From the NCBI GenBank assembly GCA_003141795.1, contig PLNO01000240.1, positions 754 through 10,257 of the forward strand: a DNA stretch of 9,504 nt. Reading direction: 5' to 3'. The stretch comes from Spirochaetaceae bacterium. GTDB taxonomy: Bacteria; Spirochaetota; Spirochaetia; SZUA-6; Fen-1364. Made by a program: the position numbers and the translations under genes. Of this stretch, positions 1-8,796 are shown in pieces. Every line of letters begins with the position of its first letter. The first letter of the stretch is position 1. The notes under the pieces are model-generated. The model was not told the origin of the DNA and ran no database searches. It saw nothing but the letters and a program-made list of their open reading frames with translations.

Positions 1-287
1 TCCGGTGTCGGGGCAGCCTGCGCCGGGGCCGCGGCGACCGACTGTGCTGCCGCTGCGGTATCGATCGCGCCGATCACCTGCCCGATCGTCACCTCAGTGC
101 CTGCGGCAACGGTGATGGACAGCACGCCGGTTGCGGGGGCGGGCACGGTCACTGTCGCCTTGTCCGTTTCGAGCTCCAGAAGGTCGCTCCCCTCGGTGAT
201 GGGATCCCCCTCTGCCCTGAGCCACGAGGAGAGGATCCCCTGCGTGACCGATTCGCCCACCGACGGCACCACGATGTCAGTTTTCAT
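1..287 (-). CDS. sucB: Dihydrolipoyl succinyltransferase E2 of 2-oxoglutarate dehydrogenase, N-terminal part
   Basis: This is the N-terminal 95 codons of an E2 acyltransferase; the rest lies beyond the left edge. Residues 1-75 form a lipoyl domain: it opens with VPSVGESVTQG (residues 7-17) and carries the lipoylation motif ETDKATV with the acceptor lysine at residue 43, the usual place for E2 proteins. From about residue 77 the sequence turns into an Ala/Pro-rich flexible linker. The peripheral-subunit-binding and catalytic domains are not visible. The lipoyl domain alone does not tell succinyl- from acetyl-transferase; placement 10 bases after sucA makes the 2-oxoglutarate complex the best call. 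The protein would carry the succinyl group from SucA to CoA in the cytoplasm. The ATG at 287 is preceded by GAGG about 8 bases upstream, which overlaps the sucA stop codon (TGAGG), so translation is probably coupled to sucA. Confidence 0.93.
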   Translation of the reverse strand, partial: MKTDIVVPSVGESVTQGILSSWLRAEGDPITEGSDLLELETDKATVTVPAPATGVLSITVAAGTEVTIGQVIGAIDTAAAAQSVAAAPAQAAPTP

Positions 288-297
288 TCGCTTTTCC

Positions 298-3087
298 TCA
301 TTTGCCGATCACTGCCGCACGGTCGCCGGCGAGCGCCGCGTCCATGATCTGGCGCTGTTCCCACTCGTGACGCGCGTGCGAGCCCGTTGCGGGTGTGGCG
401 CTCTCGTCACGCCCGATGTAGCCGAGGGGGAACCCCGTCCGCATCCGTTCGAACCTTTCCTTCACGAACGTCCACGCCCCGCGGTTGCGCGACTCCTCCT
501 GCACCCATGCGACGTCGGCAACGCTCGTGTAGGACTGGAGGACGCGCGCGATCATCTTTTCCGGGAACGGGTAGAGCTGCTCGATCCGCACGATCGCAGT
601 GGTCGAGTCCTCCCTCTTCTCCCGCGCTGCAAGGAGGTCGTAGAATATCTTTCCGCTGCAGAGGAGCAGCCGCTGCGGGCTGCGCGGACGGGCGGGGTCG
701 TCGAGCACTTCCTGGAAAAATCCCTCGGACAGCTCCGAAAGCCGGGACAGAGCGCGGGGATGCCGCAGGAGGCTCTTGGGAGTCATCACGACGAGCGGTT
801 TGCGGAAGCTCCGCTTCATCTGGCGCCTCAGGAGGTGGAAGTACTGGCCCGGTGTCGTGCAGTTGCAGACCTGGATGTTGTCGCGCGCGCAGAGCGTGAG
901 GTATCGCTCCATGTGGGCACTGGAATGCTCGGGGCCCTGACCCTCGTACCCGTGGGGGAGCAGCAGCACGATGCCGCTCAACGTGCCCCACTTCGCTTCC
1001 GCGGCAACGACGTAGTTGTCGATGATGACCTGGCCGCCGTTTCCGAAATCGCCGAACTGCGCCTCCCACAGGACGAGCGCCCGGGGTCGGCCGAGGGAAA
1101 ATCCGTACTCGAATCCGAGGACCGAGTATTCGGAGAGCGGGCTGTCGTAGACGGAGAACTGCACCTGATCCGGGGCGAGGTTCGCCAGTGGCGTGTAGGG
1201 CTGGGGGAGGAGCGCCTCCGCGTCCCACCACACGAGGTGGCGCTGGGAGAATGTCCCGCGTGCGCTGTCCTGGCCGCTCAACCTCATGGGAACGCCTTCG
1301 AGGATGAGAGAACCGAAAGCCAGGGACTCCGCGAAAGCCCAGTCGACCGTGCCGTCCTTTGCCAGGCGTGAAGCCTTCTCCTCCACGATCCTCTTCAGCT
1401 TGGGATGGATGTGAAAGCCCTCCGGGACCGTCGTCAGCACCCGCGCCACGGACCGAAGCTTTTCCTCCGCGGGACCGGGGATCTTTTCCTCCCAGTTCCA
1501 CGCGTTGGAATCATGACCGGCGGGCTTCCCGTCCGATGATTCCGGTGCCCGCGCTTTTTGCAGGGCGGCCTTCAGCGCAGCGTGCTGGCCCGCCCGCATG
1601 CGCTCCTCTTCCTCGACAGTGTACAGTCCGGCAGCCCTGCATCTCTCCGCGTACATTGCGGGGGGGCTCTTCTTGTGCTCGATGATCCTGTACATGAGGG
1701 GATGCGTGAAGGAGGGTTCGTCACCCTCGTTGTGTCCGTACTTGCGGTAGCAGAAGATGTCAACGACCGCGTCCCGTCCGAAGGTCTGTCGGAAACGGAC
1801 GGCGAGGTCCATGGTGAAAATGACCGCCTCAGGGTAGTCCCCGTTGACGTGGAACACGGGCACGGGGAGCATCTTGGCGACGTCCGTGGGGAAGAACGTG
1901 GAGCGGGCATCCCGGGACGATGTCGTGAAGCCGATCTGGTTATTGATCACGACGTGGATGGTTCCGCCCGTCTTATAGCCTTTCAGCGTGGAGAGGTTGA
2001 ACGTCTCCGCGACGACCCCCTGCCCCGAAAAGGCCGCGTCCCCGTGCAGCACCACGGGAACGACCATCCTGCGCTCCGAGTCGGCCCTCTCCCTCTGCAC
2101 GGCCCGTGCCATGCCCTGGACGACGGGCCCGACCGACTCGAGATGGCTCGGGTTGGCGACGAGGTTCACTCTGACGGCGCCGCCGTCCGGCGTCGTGTGG
2201 TCCATCTGGTAGCCGAGGTGGTAGCGCACGTCGCCGCCGCCGCCGTAGTCGCCCGGGTCCTCATGTCCCTCGAACTCGGAAAACACCTCCTCCATGGGCT
2301 TTCCCATGATCCTGTTGAGCACGGTGAGCCGTCCACGGTGGGTCATGCCGAGGATCAGCTCCTTGATCCCCATGGACGGCGCGCTGTCAACGACGTGGTG
2401 GAGAGCGGGGATCACCACCTCGGCGCCCTCCAGGGAGAAGCGCTTCTGCCCGATGAAGGCGGTGTGCATGAAGTGCTCGAACTCTTCCGCGCTCACCAGG
2501 TCCTCGAGGATGATCCGCTTCTTCTCGGGGCTGAAGGAGGGGCGGTTGCGCGTCGACTCCATCTGCTGGATGAGCCAGCGCCGCATGGACTTGTTCTGGA
2601 TGTGGAGGAACTCGACGGCAACGGTGGAGCAGTACGTCTCCCGCAGCGCACCGATGATGTCGCGGAGCTTCATCCTGGCGGGGGAGAGGACCCTTCCGGC
2701 GGAGAACTCCCGGTCCAGGTCCTGTTCGGACAGCCCGAACTCGGCGAGGGTGAGCTGCTCGTAGCTGTGGGGGGACTCCGTGTAGTAGTTCTTCTGCTCG
2801 CCCTCCGCCGGGGCGAGCGGATTGAGGTGAGCGTACAGGTAGCCGACGTCCCGATACGCCCAGACGAGGCTGTCCACCCTGCTCTGCTTGTAGACCATGT
2901 CGGAGGAGACCATGGCCTCGTGGCCGTTTCCCGCGATGCTCTCCTGCAGGAGCTCGTCGCTTTCCTGTTCCTGGAAGACGTCGTTCCACGCGCCGTCCAC
3001 GGCGCGTGGATCTCGCTTCCATTCGGCGTGCAGGTCTTCCAGCCAGGTGAGATTGGCGGCAGAAAGCGGTGAGCCGTCGCCGTTCAT
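298..3087 (-). CDS. sucA: 2-oxoglutarate dehydrogenase E1 component (thiamine-diphosphate-dependent decarboxylase)
   Basis: A 929-residue E1o, very close to the usual length of about 930. It decarboxylates 2-oxoglutarate on thiamine diphosphate and passes the succinyl group to lipoyl-SucB. The N-terminal segment (about residues 13-40, [11 protein letters not shown] onward) matches the E1o arm that contacts E2. Family landmarks appear in order: HRGRL (250-254), YHLGY (289-293), [11 protein letters not shown] (312-322), the cofactor/Mg site GDAAFSGQG (349-357) with D350 followed 33 residues later by N383 in [20 protein letters not shown] (451-463), RGTFSQRH (610-617), [12 protein letters not shown] (675-686) and [14 protein letters not shown] (711-724) with its catalytic-type histidines. 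The frame is open far upstream, through sucD, but the ATG at 3087 is the right start: it overlaps the sucD stop as ATGA, has GAGAGGAG about 7 bases upstream, and gives the family length. No key residue appears to be missing. Confidence 0.98.
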   Translation of the reverse strand: MNGDGSPLSAANLTWLEDLHAEWKRDPRAVDGAWNDVFQEQESDELLQESIAGNGHEAMVSSDMVYKQSRVDSLVWAYRDVGYLYAHLNPLAPAEGEQKNYYTESPHSYEQLTLAEFGLSEQDLDREFSAGRVLSPARMKLRDIIGALRETYCSTVAVEFLHIQNKSMRRWLIQQMESTRNRPSFSPEKKRIILEDLVSAEEFEHFMHTAFIGQKRFSLEGAEVVIPALHHVVDSAPSMGIKELILGMTHRGRLTVLNRIMGKPMEEVFSEFEGHEDPGDYGGGGDVRYHLGYQMDHTTPDGGAVRVNLVANPSHLESVGPVVQGMARAVQRERADSERRMVVPVVLHGDAAFSGQGVVAETFNLSTLKGYKTGGTIHVVINNQIGFTTSSRDARSTFFPTDVAKMLPVPVFHVNGDYPEAVIFTMDLAVRFRQTFGRDAVVDIFCYRKYGHNEGDEPSFTHPLMYRIIEHKKSPPAMYAERCRAAGLYTVEEEERMRAGQHAALKAALQKARAPESSDGKPAGHDSNAWNWEEKIPGPAEEKLRSVARVLTTVPEGFHIHPKLKRIVEEKASRLAKDGTVDWAFAESLAFGSLILEGVPMRLSGQDSARGTFSQRHLVWWDAEALLPQPYTPLANLAPDQVQFSVYDSPLSEYSVLGFEYGFSLGRPRALVLWEAQFGDFGNGGQVIIDNYVVAAEAKWGTLSGIVLLLPHGYEGQGPEHSSAHMERYLTLCARDNIQVCNCTTPGQYFHLLRRQMKRSFRKPLVVMTPKSLLRHPRALSRLSELSEGFFQEVLDDPARPRSPQRLLLCSGKIFYDLLAAREKREDSTTAIVRIEQLYPFPEKMIARVLQSYTSVADVAWVQEESRNRGAWTFVKERFERMRTGFPLGYIGRDESATPATGSHARHEWEQRQIMDAALAGDRAAVIGK

Positions 3088-3974
3088 GCCCGCGCTCCTC
3101 TCCCGTTCATCAGCTTGCCTGCCAGGAGACCCGGGATCTCGTCCGGCCTGTCGGCGACGGGGACGCCCGCGGCGCGCAGGGCGCTCACCTTCGCCTCCGC
3201 GGTGCCGCGTCCGCCCGAGACGATGGCCCCTGCGTGTCCCATGCGCTTTTCGGGGGGAGCCGTGCGGCCCGAGATGAAGGAGACGACGGGCTTGTGCATC
3301 GAGTGCTGGATGAACTCGGCAGCCCGCTCCTCGTCCTCGCCGCCGATCTCCCCGATGAGAACGACCCCTGCGGTGCCGGGGTCCGCCTCGAACAGGCGCA
3401 AGAGGTCCACGAACCCCGTCCCGATCACCGGGTCCCCGCCGACGCCGACGCACGTGGACTGGCCCATGCCGGCCCTGGTCAACGCCCAGACCACTTCGTA
3501 GGTGAGCGTGCCGCTGCGGGAGATGACGCCGATATCGCCGGGCTTGTGGATGCGCCCGGGCATGATTCCCGCCTTGGACTGTCCCGGGGTGATGAGCCCT
3601 GGGCAGTTGGGGCCGATGAGCCTGCAGCCGCGCTCGGTGAGCGTGGGGATCGTGGCGACCACGTCGAGGACGGGGATCCCCTCCGTGATGCACACGACAA
3701 GCGGGATACGTGCGCCTGCCGCTTCCCTGAGCGCATCGGCGGCGAAGCGCGCGGGCACGAAAATGACGGTGCAATCAGCGCTCGTCTCCCTCACCGCTTC
3801 GTCGACGGTGTTGAATACCGGTATGCCCTCGACGCTCTGCCCGCCTTTTCCCGGGGTGACGCCTCCCACGACCTGCGAGCCGTATTCGAGCATCGAAAGC
3901 GCGTGGAAGGAACCGTCCCGCCCCGTGATGCCCTGCACGATGATCCGCGTGTCCTTGTCGATGAGAATGCTCAT
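3084..3974 (-). CDS. sucD: Succinyl-CoA synthetase (ligase) alpha subunit
   Basis: A 296-residue alpha subunit, close to the usual length of about 290. With SucC it converts succinyl-CoA to succinate with formation of ATP or GTP, the substrate-level phosphorylation step of the TCA cycle. The CoA-binding Rossmann-type domain is at the N terminus, with [10 protein letters not shown] at residues 15-24 and GGVTPGKGG at 37-45. It is followed by GPNCPG (121-126) and SRSGTLTYE (152-160). The phosphohistidine motif GHAGAI is at 246-251, with the active-site His at 247, matching the position known in the Escherichia coli enzyme. The start at 3974 overlaps the sucC stop as ATGA, with GGGAGG about 8 bases upstream; the stop overlaps the sucA start in the same way. 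This tight coupling suits equimolar assembly with SucC. Confidence 0.98.
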   Translation of the reverse strand: MSILIDKDTRIIVQGITGRDGSFHALSMLEYGSQVVGGVTPGKGGQSVEGIPVFNTVDEAVRETSADCTVIFVPARFAADALREAAGARIPLVVCITEGIPVLDVVATIPTLTERGCRLIGPNCPGLITPGQSKAGIMPGRIHKPGDIGVISRSGTLTYEVVWALTRAGMGQSTCVGVGGDPVIGTGFVDLLRLFEADPGTAGVVLIGEIGGEDEERAAEFIQHSMHKPVVSFISGRTAPPEKRMGHAGAIVSGGRGTAEAKVSALRAAGVPVADRPDEIPGLLAGKLMNGRGARA

Positions 3975-5134
3975 GCCTGCTGCCTCCCGGAGCCCGCGGT
4001 CATCTTCTTCGCGCCGGCCACGACGCCTTTCACGGCATCCGTCAGATCGTCGAACGCCGCGATCCCCGCCGCCGACAGCAGGGCCCGTCCCTCCTTCTCG
4101 TTCGTGCCGATGAGCCTGATCACCAGGGGAACGCCGATGGAGAGCTTCTCCTTCGCCATGAGGATGCCGCGGGCGATGTCGTCGCAGCGCGTTATGCCTC
4201 CGAAGATATTGATGAGAACGGCCTCGACGCGGGGATTGCCGAGGATGATCCGCAGCGCGTTCAGCACTTTCTCCGGGTTGGAGCTTCCCCCCACGTCGAG
4301 GAAGTTCGCCGGACTTCCCCCGAAGTATTTGATCAGATCCATGGTGGCCATGGAGAGACCGGCTCCGTTGACGATGCAGCCGATCGTGCCGTCGAGGCTG
4401 ACGTAGGACAGCCCGTTGGATCGGGCATCCATCTCCTCGGCCCCGTACTCTTCAGCGCTGCGGTATGCTTCCAGCTCGGGATGCCTGTACAGGGCGCTGT
4501 CGTCGAAGATGACCTTCGCGTCCGCTGCAACGAGCTTCCCCTGAGGAGTCAGGGCGCAGGGATTGATCTCCACGAGGGAGCAGTCCTTTTCGGTGAACAG
4601 CTTGTACATGCCCTGGACGATGCCCCAGGCCTGGTCGGCAACCGCCGTCGCGCCGAACGCGCGGGCAAGCGCCGCGTAATGGTTTGCCTTGACGAGCCCC
4701 GTATGCGACTCCACGGCGAAACGGACGATCTTGTCCGGCTGCCTGGCCGCGACCTCTTCGATCTCCATGCCACCGGAAGCGCTGGCGATGCACTGCACCG
4801 CGCGCGAGGCCCTGTCCACCGTGAGGCTGACGTAGAACTCCGAGGCGATGTCCACTGCCTGTGCAATGAGCACTTTCTTGACCTCGATCCCCTTTATCGA
4901 CATGCCGAGGATGGCCCTGGCCTTCGCAGCCGCATCGGAGGGACTGTCCGCCCTCTTTACGCCGCCCGCCTTGCCTCGGCCGCCCACGAGGACCTGCGCT
5001 TTCACCATGACGGGGCAGCCGATCTCCGCTGCGATCTTCTCCGCTTCCGCCGCAGAATCGGCCACCCTGCCGTCGGGTACGGGGATCCCGTACTCCTTGA
5101 GCAGGCCCTTGGCCTGGTACTCATGAAGCTTCAT
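3971..5134 (-). CDS. sucC: Succinyl-CoA synthetase (ligase) beta subunit
   Basis: A 387-residue beta subunit, essentially the usual length (388 in E. coli). It binds the nucleotide through an N-terminal ATP-grasp fold and succinate through the C-terminal domain. Visible motifs: the starting [20 protein letters not shown] (1-20), the nucleotide-site loop [11 protein letters not shown] (50-60), VEINPCALT (188-196), [11 protein letters not shown] (256-266), the glycine-rich FLDVGG (278-283), and [16 protein letters not shown] (309-324). ADP versus GDP preference cannot be read reliably by eye. The start at 5134 is 15 bases after the sdhA stop; a strong AAGGAGG merges with the sdhA TAA codon and sits about 10 bases before the ATG. 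The 3' end overlaps sucD by four bases (ATGA). Confidence 0.98.
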   Translation of the reverse strand: MKLHEYQAKGLLKEYGIPVPDGRVADSAAEAEKIAAEIGCPVMVKAQVLVGGRGKAGGVKRADSPSDAAAKARAILGMSIKGIEVKKVLIAQAVDIASEFYVSLTVDRASRAVQCIASASGGMEIEEVAARQPDKIVRFAVESHTGLVKANHYAALARAFGATAVADQAWGIVQGMYKLFTEKDCSLVEINPCALTPQGKLVAADAKVIFDDSALYRHPELEAYRSAEEYGAEEMDARSNGLSYVSLDGTIGCIVNGAGLSMATMDLIKYFGGSPANFLDVGGSSNPEKVLNALRIILGNPRVEAVLINIFGGITRCDDIARGILMAKEKLSIGVPLVIRLIGTNEKEGRALLSAAGIAAFDDLTDAVKGVVAGAKKMTAGSGRQQA

Positions 5135-5149
5135 GCGCTCTCTCCCTCC

Positions 5150-6886
5150 TTAATATACCCTGGGCTTGGGCTTCCACGTAGAAATGTCGACCGGCCGGGA
5201 ACCCAGCGTGATGTCGGTGCCTTTGAGCCAGCCGAGGCTGTGCTTCAGCCAGTGCTCATCGTCGCGGGCGGGATGGTCGTCGCGCGCGTGCGCGCCCCTG
5301 CTCTCCGTGCGCTCCCGAGCGGTCACGGCGGTGAGCCAGGCGAGATCGAGGAGATTGCCGAGCTCGAGGATCCCGAGGAGGTTGCCGTTGAACTTGTCGG
5401 CCCTGTCCTCGGCCCTGAGATCGTTCCACCGCCCGCGCAGCTCGGCGATCTTGTCCACTGCCGCGCCGAGGTCCTTCGCGTTCCTGAAGATGCCGACGTC
5501 CTCCATCATCACCGTTTCCATCTCTTCGCGGATCACGTTGGGGTGCTCGCCCTTCTTTCCGTCCCGAAGGTGCGCGACGATCTGGCGGGCGGGGCCCGCC
5601 GCATCCCCCGGGACGTGACCGAGCTCCGAGGACTTCGTGTAGGCTGCAATGTGCTTGCCCGCGCGCCTGCCGAAGACCACGAGGTCCACGAGGCTGTTCG
5701 TCCCGAGACGGTTCGCGCCATGAACGGAAACGCACGCGCATTCCCCTGCGGCGTACAGCCCGTCGTAGGTTGCGCCGCTGCCGTCGGCGAGCACCCGCCC
5801 GTCGATGTCCGTGGGGATTCCCCCCATCGCGTAATGCGCCGTGGGCTGGATGGGGATCGGCTTCTCCACCGGGTCGATGCCGAGATACGTGCGGCTGAAG
5901 CCGGTGATGTCGGGAAGCTTCTTCTCCAGCACGTCCTTGCCGATTTTCGTGGCATCCAGGTACACGTAGTCGTCGATCTTCCCGTCCCCCCGAGCCCCAT
6001 TGCCGGACCGGATCTCCGTGACGATGGCGCGGGAGATCATGTCGCGCGGGGCGAGGTCCAGGAGGGTGGGGGCGTAGCGCTCCATGAATCGCTCACCGGT
6101 ACGGTTGCGGAGGATCCCTCCCTCGCCGCGGACCCCTTCCGTGATGAGGATGCCGAGCTTCTGGATGCCGGTGGGGTGGAACTGGAAGAACTCCATGTCC
6201 TGCATCGGCACCCCGCGCCGTGCGAGCACCGCGGGGCCGTCCCCGGTGTTCGCATGTGCGTTGGAGGTGATACGGAACATGCGGCCGAAGCCGCCCGTGG
6301 CGAAGAGCACCGCCTTGGAGAGGAACGTATGGATCTCACCCGTGGCGAGCTGCAGGGCCACGACGCCGCGGCACGTGCGTCCCTCGATGAGGACGTCCAC
6401 TACGTAGAACTCGTCGTAGAACTCGACCCCGTTCTTGATGCACTGCTGGTAGAGGGTCTGCAGGATCATGTGGCCCGTCCTGTCCGCCGCGTAGCAGGAC
6501 CTGCGTACCGGGCCTTCACCGAAATTGCGCGTGTGCCCGCCGAAACGCCGCTGGTCGATCTTGCCTTCAGGCGTCCGGTTGAACGGCAGGCCCCGGTTCT
6601 CCAGGTCGTACACGGCGCGCACCGCGTCTTCCGCCAGGAGGATCGCGGCGCCCTGGTCGACGAGGTAATCCCCGCCCTTCACGGTGTCGAAGGCGTGCCA
6701 TTCGGGCTTGTCCTCCTCCACGTTTCCCAGCGCGGCACCGATGCCACCCTGAGCAGCGCCGGTATGGCTGCGCATGGGGTACAGCTTGGAAAGTACAGCG
6801 GTGCGCGCGCTGGCGCTCGACTCCAGCGCCGCGTACAGCCCCGCACCGCCGGCCCCGACGATGATCGCCTCGTATTCGTGGATCAT
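5150..6886 (-). CDS. sdhA: Succinate dehydrogenase flavoprotein subunit
   Basis: A 578-residue flavoprotein that oxidises succinate to fumarate using covalently bound FAD. The FAD-binding GAGGAGL is at residues 11-17. RSHTGAAQGG (39-48) contains His41, the position of the histidyl-FAD link in this family. Substrate-site landmarks are FFQFHPTGI (233-241, His237), ITEGVRGEGG (248-257), LAPRD (278-282) with Arg281 in the place of the family's catalytic arginine, HYAMGG (351-356) and HGANRLGTNSL (389-399, Arg393). The C terminus ends in PRVY, as SdhA proteins tend to. EWHAFDTVKGGDYL (62-75) also favours SdhA over fumarate reductase, though reversal in vivo cannot be excluded. The ATG follows the mdh stop directly (TGAATG), with GGAGG inside the end of mdh. 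No iron-sulfur (SdhB) or membrane-anchor genes are adjacent on either side, which is unusual. Confidence 0.96.
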   Translation of the reverse strand: MIHEYEAIIVGAGGAGLYAALESSASARTAVLSKLYPMRSHTGAAQGGIGAALGNVEEDKPEWHAFDTVKGGDYLVDQGAAILLAEDAVRAVYDLENRGLPFNRTPEGKIDQRRFGGHTRNFGEGPVRRSCYAADRTGHMILQTLYQQCIKNGVEFYDEFYVVDVLIEGRTCRGVVALQLATGEIHTFLSKAVLFATGGFGRMFRITSNAHANTGDGPAVLARRGVPMQDMEFFQFHPTGIQKLGILITEGVRGEGGILRNRTGERFMERYAPTLLDLAPRDMISRAIVTEIRSGNGARGDGKIDDYVYLDATKIGKDVLEKKLPDITGFSRTYLGIDPVEKPIPIQPTAHYAMGGIPTDIDGRVLADGSGATYDGLYAAGECACVSVHGANRLGTNSLVDLVVFGRRAGKHIAAYTKSSELGHVPGDAAGPARQIVAHLRDGKKGEHPNVIREEMETVMMEDVGIFRNAKDLGAAVDKIAELRGRWNDLRAEDRADKFNGNLLGILELGNLLDLAWLTAVTARERTESRGAHARDDHPARDDEHWLKHSLGWLKGTDITLGSRPVDISTWKPKPRVY

Positions 6887-7822
6887 TCAGTTTCCTCCCG
6901 TAAGCTGTGCTATCTCAGCGATGCCCTTGCGCACCGCCTCCGCAGATGCCTCCAGGGCCGAGCGCTCGGACTCGGACAGGGGGAGCTCCACGATGCGCTC
7001 CACCCCGTTCCGTCCCATGAGCACGGGGACCCCGAGGTAGATGTCCTTGAAACCGTATTCGCCGCGCAGGAACGCCGATGCCGGGAAGAGGCGCTTCTCA
7101 TCCTTGATGACCGCCTCCACCATCTTGGCCACCGACGCACCCGGCGCGTAGAAGGCGCTCCCGGTCTTCAGGAGCGATACGATCTCCGCACCACCCGTGC
7201 GCGTCCTCTTCACAAGGCTCTCGATGCTCGCGGGGTCCAGCAACTGGCTGATGGGGATCCCGCCGACCGACGTGTAGCTGGTGAGGGGGACCATATCGTC
7301 GCCGTGCCCGCCCAGGACCATGGCCTGGACGTCACCGGGCCAGACGCCGAGGCGTTCGGCGATGAAATAGCGGAAGCGAGTGGAATCCAGCACGCCCGCC
7401 ATACCGACGACCTTCCGCAGGGCGAAGCCCGTCTCCTGCAGCATGACCGCGGCAATCACGTCCAGAGGGTTGGTCACGACGATCACGACGGCGTTCGGGG
7501 CGCGCCGCGCGATTTCCCGCGCCGCCTGCCGGGCGATGCCGACGTTCGTTTTCAAAAGATCCATGCGGTCCATGCCGGGTTTTCGCGCGATCCCCGCGGT
7601 CATCACCACGACGTCGCTTCCTTCGATTTCGGCGAAATCCGTCGTGCCACGGATGTGCACGGCGTAGCCGCGCAGCGGGGCGGCGTGCAGGAAGTCCAGG
7701 GCTTTTGATCGAGCGAGCCCTTCCGCCACGTCCACCATGACGATATCCGCGATGTTCTTTTCCGCGATGTAATACACGGCCTTTGCGCCGACGTTTCCGG
7801 CGCCGATCACCGATACCTTCAT
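6887..7822 (-). CDS. mdh: Malate dehydrogenase, LDH-like type, canonical copy
   Basis: A 311-residue NAD-dependent dehydrogenase that interconverts malate and oxaloacetate. It belongs to the LDH-like MDH group common in bacteria, judged by length and motifs. The Rossmann motif GAGNVGA is at residues 7-13, and an acidic residue (Asp31) ends the second strand, which indicates NAD rather than NADP. The substrate-specificity loop reads IARKPGMDR (78-86): an Arg at position 80, where lactate dehydrogenases have Gln, marks it as malate-specific. The rest of the active site is intact: Asn118 in VTNPLD, Asp146 and Arg149 in LDSTR, and the catalytic His173 in GGHGDDMVP. The start overlaps the stop of the preceding mdh-like gene (ATGA) and has GGGAGGT 5 bases upstream. 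The stop directly abuts the sdhA start codon. Confidence 0.97.
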   Translation of the reverse strand: MKVSVIGAGNVGAKAVYYIAEKNIADIVMVDVAEGLARSKALDFLHAAPLRGYAVHIRGTTDFAEIEGSDVVVMTAGIARKPGMDRMDLLKTNVGIARQAAREIARRAPNAVVIVVTNPLDVIAAVMLQETGFALRKVVGMAGVLDSTRFRYFIAERLGVWPGDVQAMVLGGHGDDMVPLTSYTSVGGIPISQLLDPASIESLVKRTRTGGAEIVSLLKTGSAFYAPGASVAKMVEAVIKDEKRLFPASAFLRGEYGFKDIYLGVPVLMGRNGVERIVELPLSESERSALEASAEAVRKGIAEIAQLTGGN

Positions 7823-8781
7823 GCGGCACCTCCCGCCACGCGACGTGCGACTTTCCCCGTTTCAGGATCCCCGTTCAGCGCCGCCGTGATCTTGCGCGCC
7901 GATTCGAGGAAAACACCGCGCTCCTGTTCGCTGAGCTCGGGGGTGAGAATGCGTACGGCGCCGGACTGCCCGATGACGACGGGGAGGCTGAGCGCTGCGT
8001 CGCGCGCGCCGTACTCCCCTTCCAGCATGATGGAAAGCGGGAAAATCCTGTTGAGGTTCATATGGATGGAATCGGCGAGCTCCGCAACGGCCGCCGAGGG
8101 AGCGTAGTAGGAGCTCGACCTCTTGGCCATCTCCACGACCAGGTCCCCGGCGGTGCGCGTCTCCTCCACGATCGCCGCGATGCGTTCGGCGGAGAGGAGG
8201 TGGGGAAGGGGAACGCCTGAAACGCTGCAGTAGCGGGGCAGGCAGATCATGTCGTCGGAGTGCCGTCCGACGACCATGGCCGACACCGTCTCCGTGGAGA
8301 CGTCAAGTTCCCGTGCGATGAGCGCCCGCAGACGGGTGGAATCGAGGATCCCGCCCAGCCCCAACACGCGCGAGCGCGGCATGCCCGATTCCCGCGTGAA
8401 AAGCGCGGTGAGCCCGTCCACCGGCTCGGTGGCCACCACCACCGTGCTGTCCGGCGCCAGGCGCGCCACCTGCGGTGCGAGTGCCCTGATGAGGCCGGAG
8501 TTCACCGTGTAGAGGTCCTCGCGCCGCATGCCGGGCGTTCGTATCGCGCCTGCAGCGATGACAACGAGCTGCGAGCCTTTGATGTCGTCCAGGGAATCAG
8601 TCCCCGAGAGGGTGTTGCGGTAGCGTCTGATCGGCGCCGCCTCCATGATGTCGAGCATCTTGCCCCGGGAAAGTCCGGGCTGGATGTCGACGAGCAAAAC
8701 ATCAGTAACGCCTTTTTCAGCGATGAAAAAGGCAGCATTCGCGCCAACGTTGCCGCCGCCGACGATGCTCACCTGGGCCAT
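7819..8781 (-). CDS. mdh: Divergent malate/lactate dehydrogenase family paralogue, first gene of the operon
   Basis: A 320-residue member of the LDH/MDH family, homologous along its whole length to the gene just downstream and most simply the product of a duplication. Kept features: GGGNVGA (8-14), Asp32 ending the second strand (NAD type), IRTPGMRRED (80-89) with a malate-type Arg81, Asp147 and Arg150 in LDSTR, and His174. Changed features: the VTNPLD motif reads ATEPVD, so the substrate-contacting Asn is Glu119; the catalytic loop GGHGDDMVP reads GRHSDDMIC; and KTGSAFYAP reads KRSSSYYAP. A short charged tail of about 15 residues follows the usual end. It may be a malate dehydrogenase with altered kinetics, an enzyme for another 2-hydroxyacid, or a regulatory partner of the canonical copy. 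The ATG at 8781 is preferred because the glycine-rich motif follows immediately and AAGGTGG lies 5 bases upstream; GTG codons at 8790 and 8802 are alternatives. Confidence 0.88.
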   Translation of the reverse strand: MAQVSIVGGGNVGANAAFFIAEKGVTDVLLVDIQPGLSRGKMLDIMEAAPIRRYRNTLSGTDSLDDIKGSQLVVIAAGAIRTPGMRREDLYTVNSGLIRALAPQVARLAPDSTVVVATEPVDGLTALFTRESGMPRSRVLGLGGILDSTRLRALIARELDVSTETVSAMVVGRHSDDMICLPRYCSVSGVPLPHLLSAERIAAIVEETRTAGDLVVEMAKRSSSYYAPSAAVAELADSIHMNLNRIFPLSIMLEGEYGARDAALSLPVVIGQSGAVRILTPELSEQERGVFLESARKITAALNGDPETGKVARRVAGGAA

Positions 8782-8786
8782 GCCGT

Positions 8787-8793
8787 CCACCTT
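8787..8793 (-). promoter_or_regulatory. Ribosome binding site deciding the first mdh start
   Basis: AAGGTGG lies 5 bases before the ATG at 8781. A stronger AGGAGGT at 8807-8801 is 20 bases from that ATG, too far to serve it, and it overlaps the GTG at 8802, which rules that GTG out. It sits about 11 bases before a GTG at 8790 that would add only three residues. The weaker but well-spaced site with an ATG is the better choice. Confidence 0.55.
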
Positions 8794-8796
8794 TCT

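Noticed and set aside
97..1371. Plus-strand open frame of about 420 codons opposite the start of sucB and the 3' part of sucA.
   Set aside because: Shadow of sucA and sucB: no domain recognised, and the opposite strand encodes conserved E1 and E2 motifs.
1558..3072. Plus-strand open frame of about 500 codons opposite sucA.
   Set aside because: Antisense shadow in GC-rich DNA with no recognisable motif.
3088..3774. Upstream extension of the sucA frame through sucD, which would give a 1,158-residue protein.
   Set aside because: The extension is an out-of-frame reading of sucD, Arg- and His-rich with no domain. The ATG at 3087 gives the normal E1o length and N terminus.
4481..7708. A very long plus-strand open frame (over 1,000 codons) opposite sucC, sdhA and mdh.
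   Set aside because: It is antisense to three genes with intact family motifs, and its translation shows no recognisable domain. Long antisense frames are expected where third codon positions are G/C-rich.
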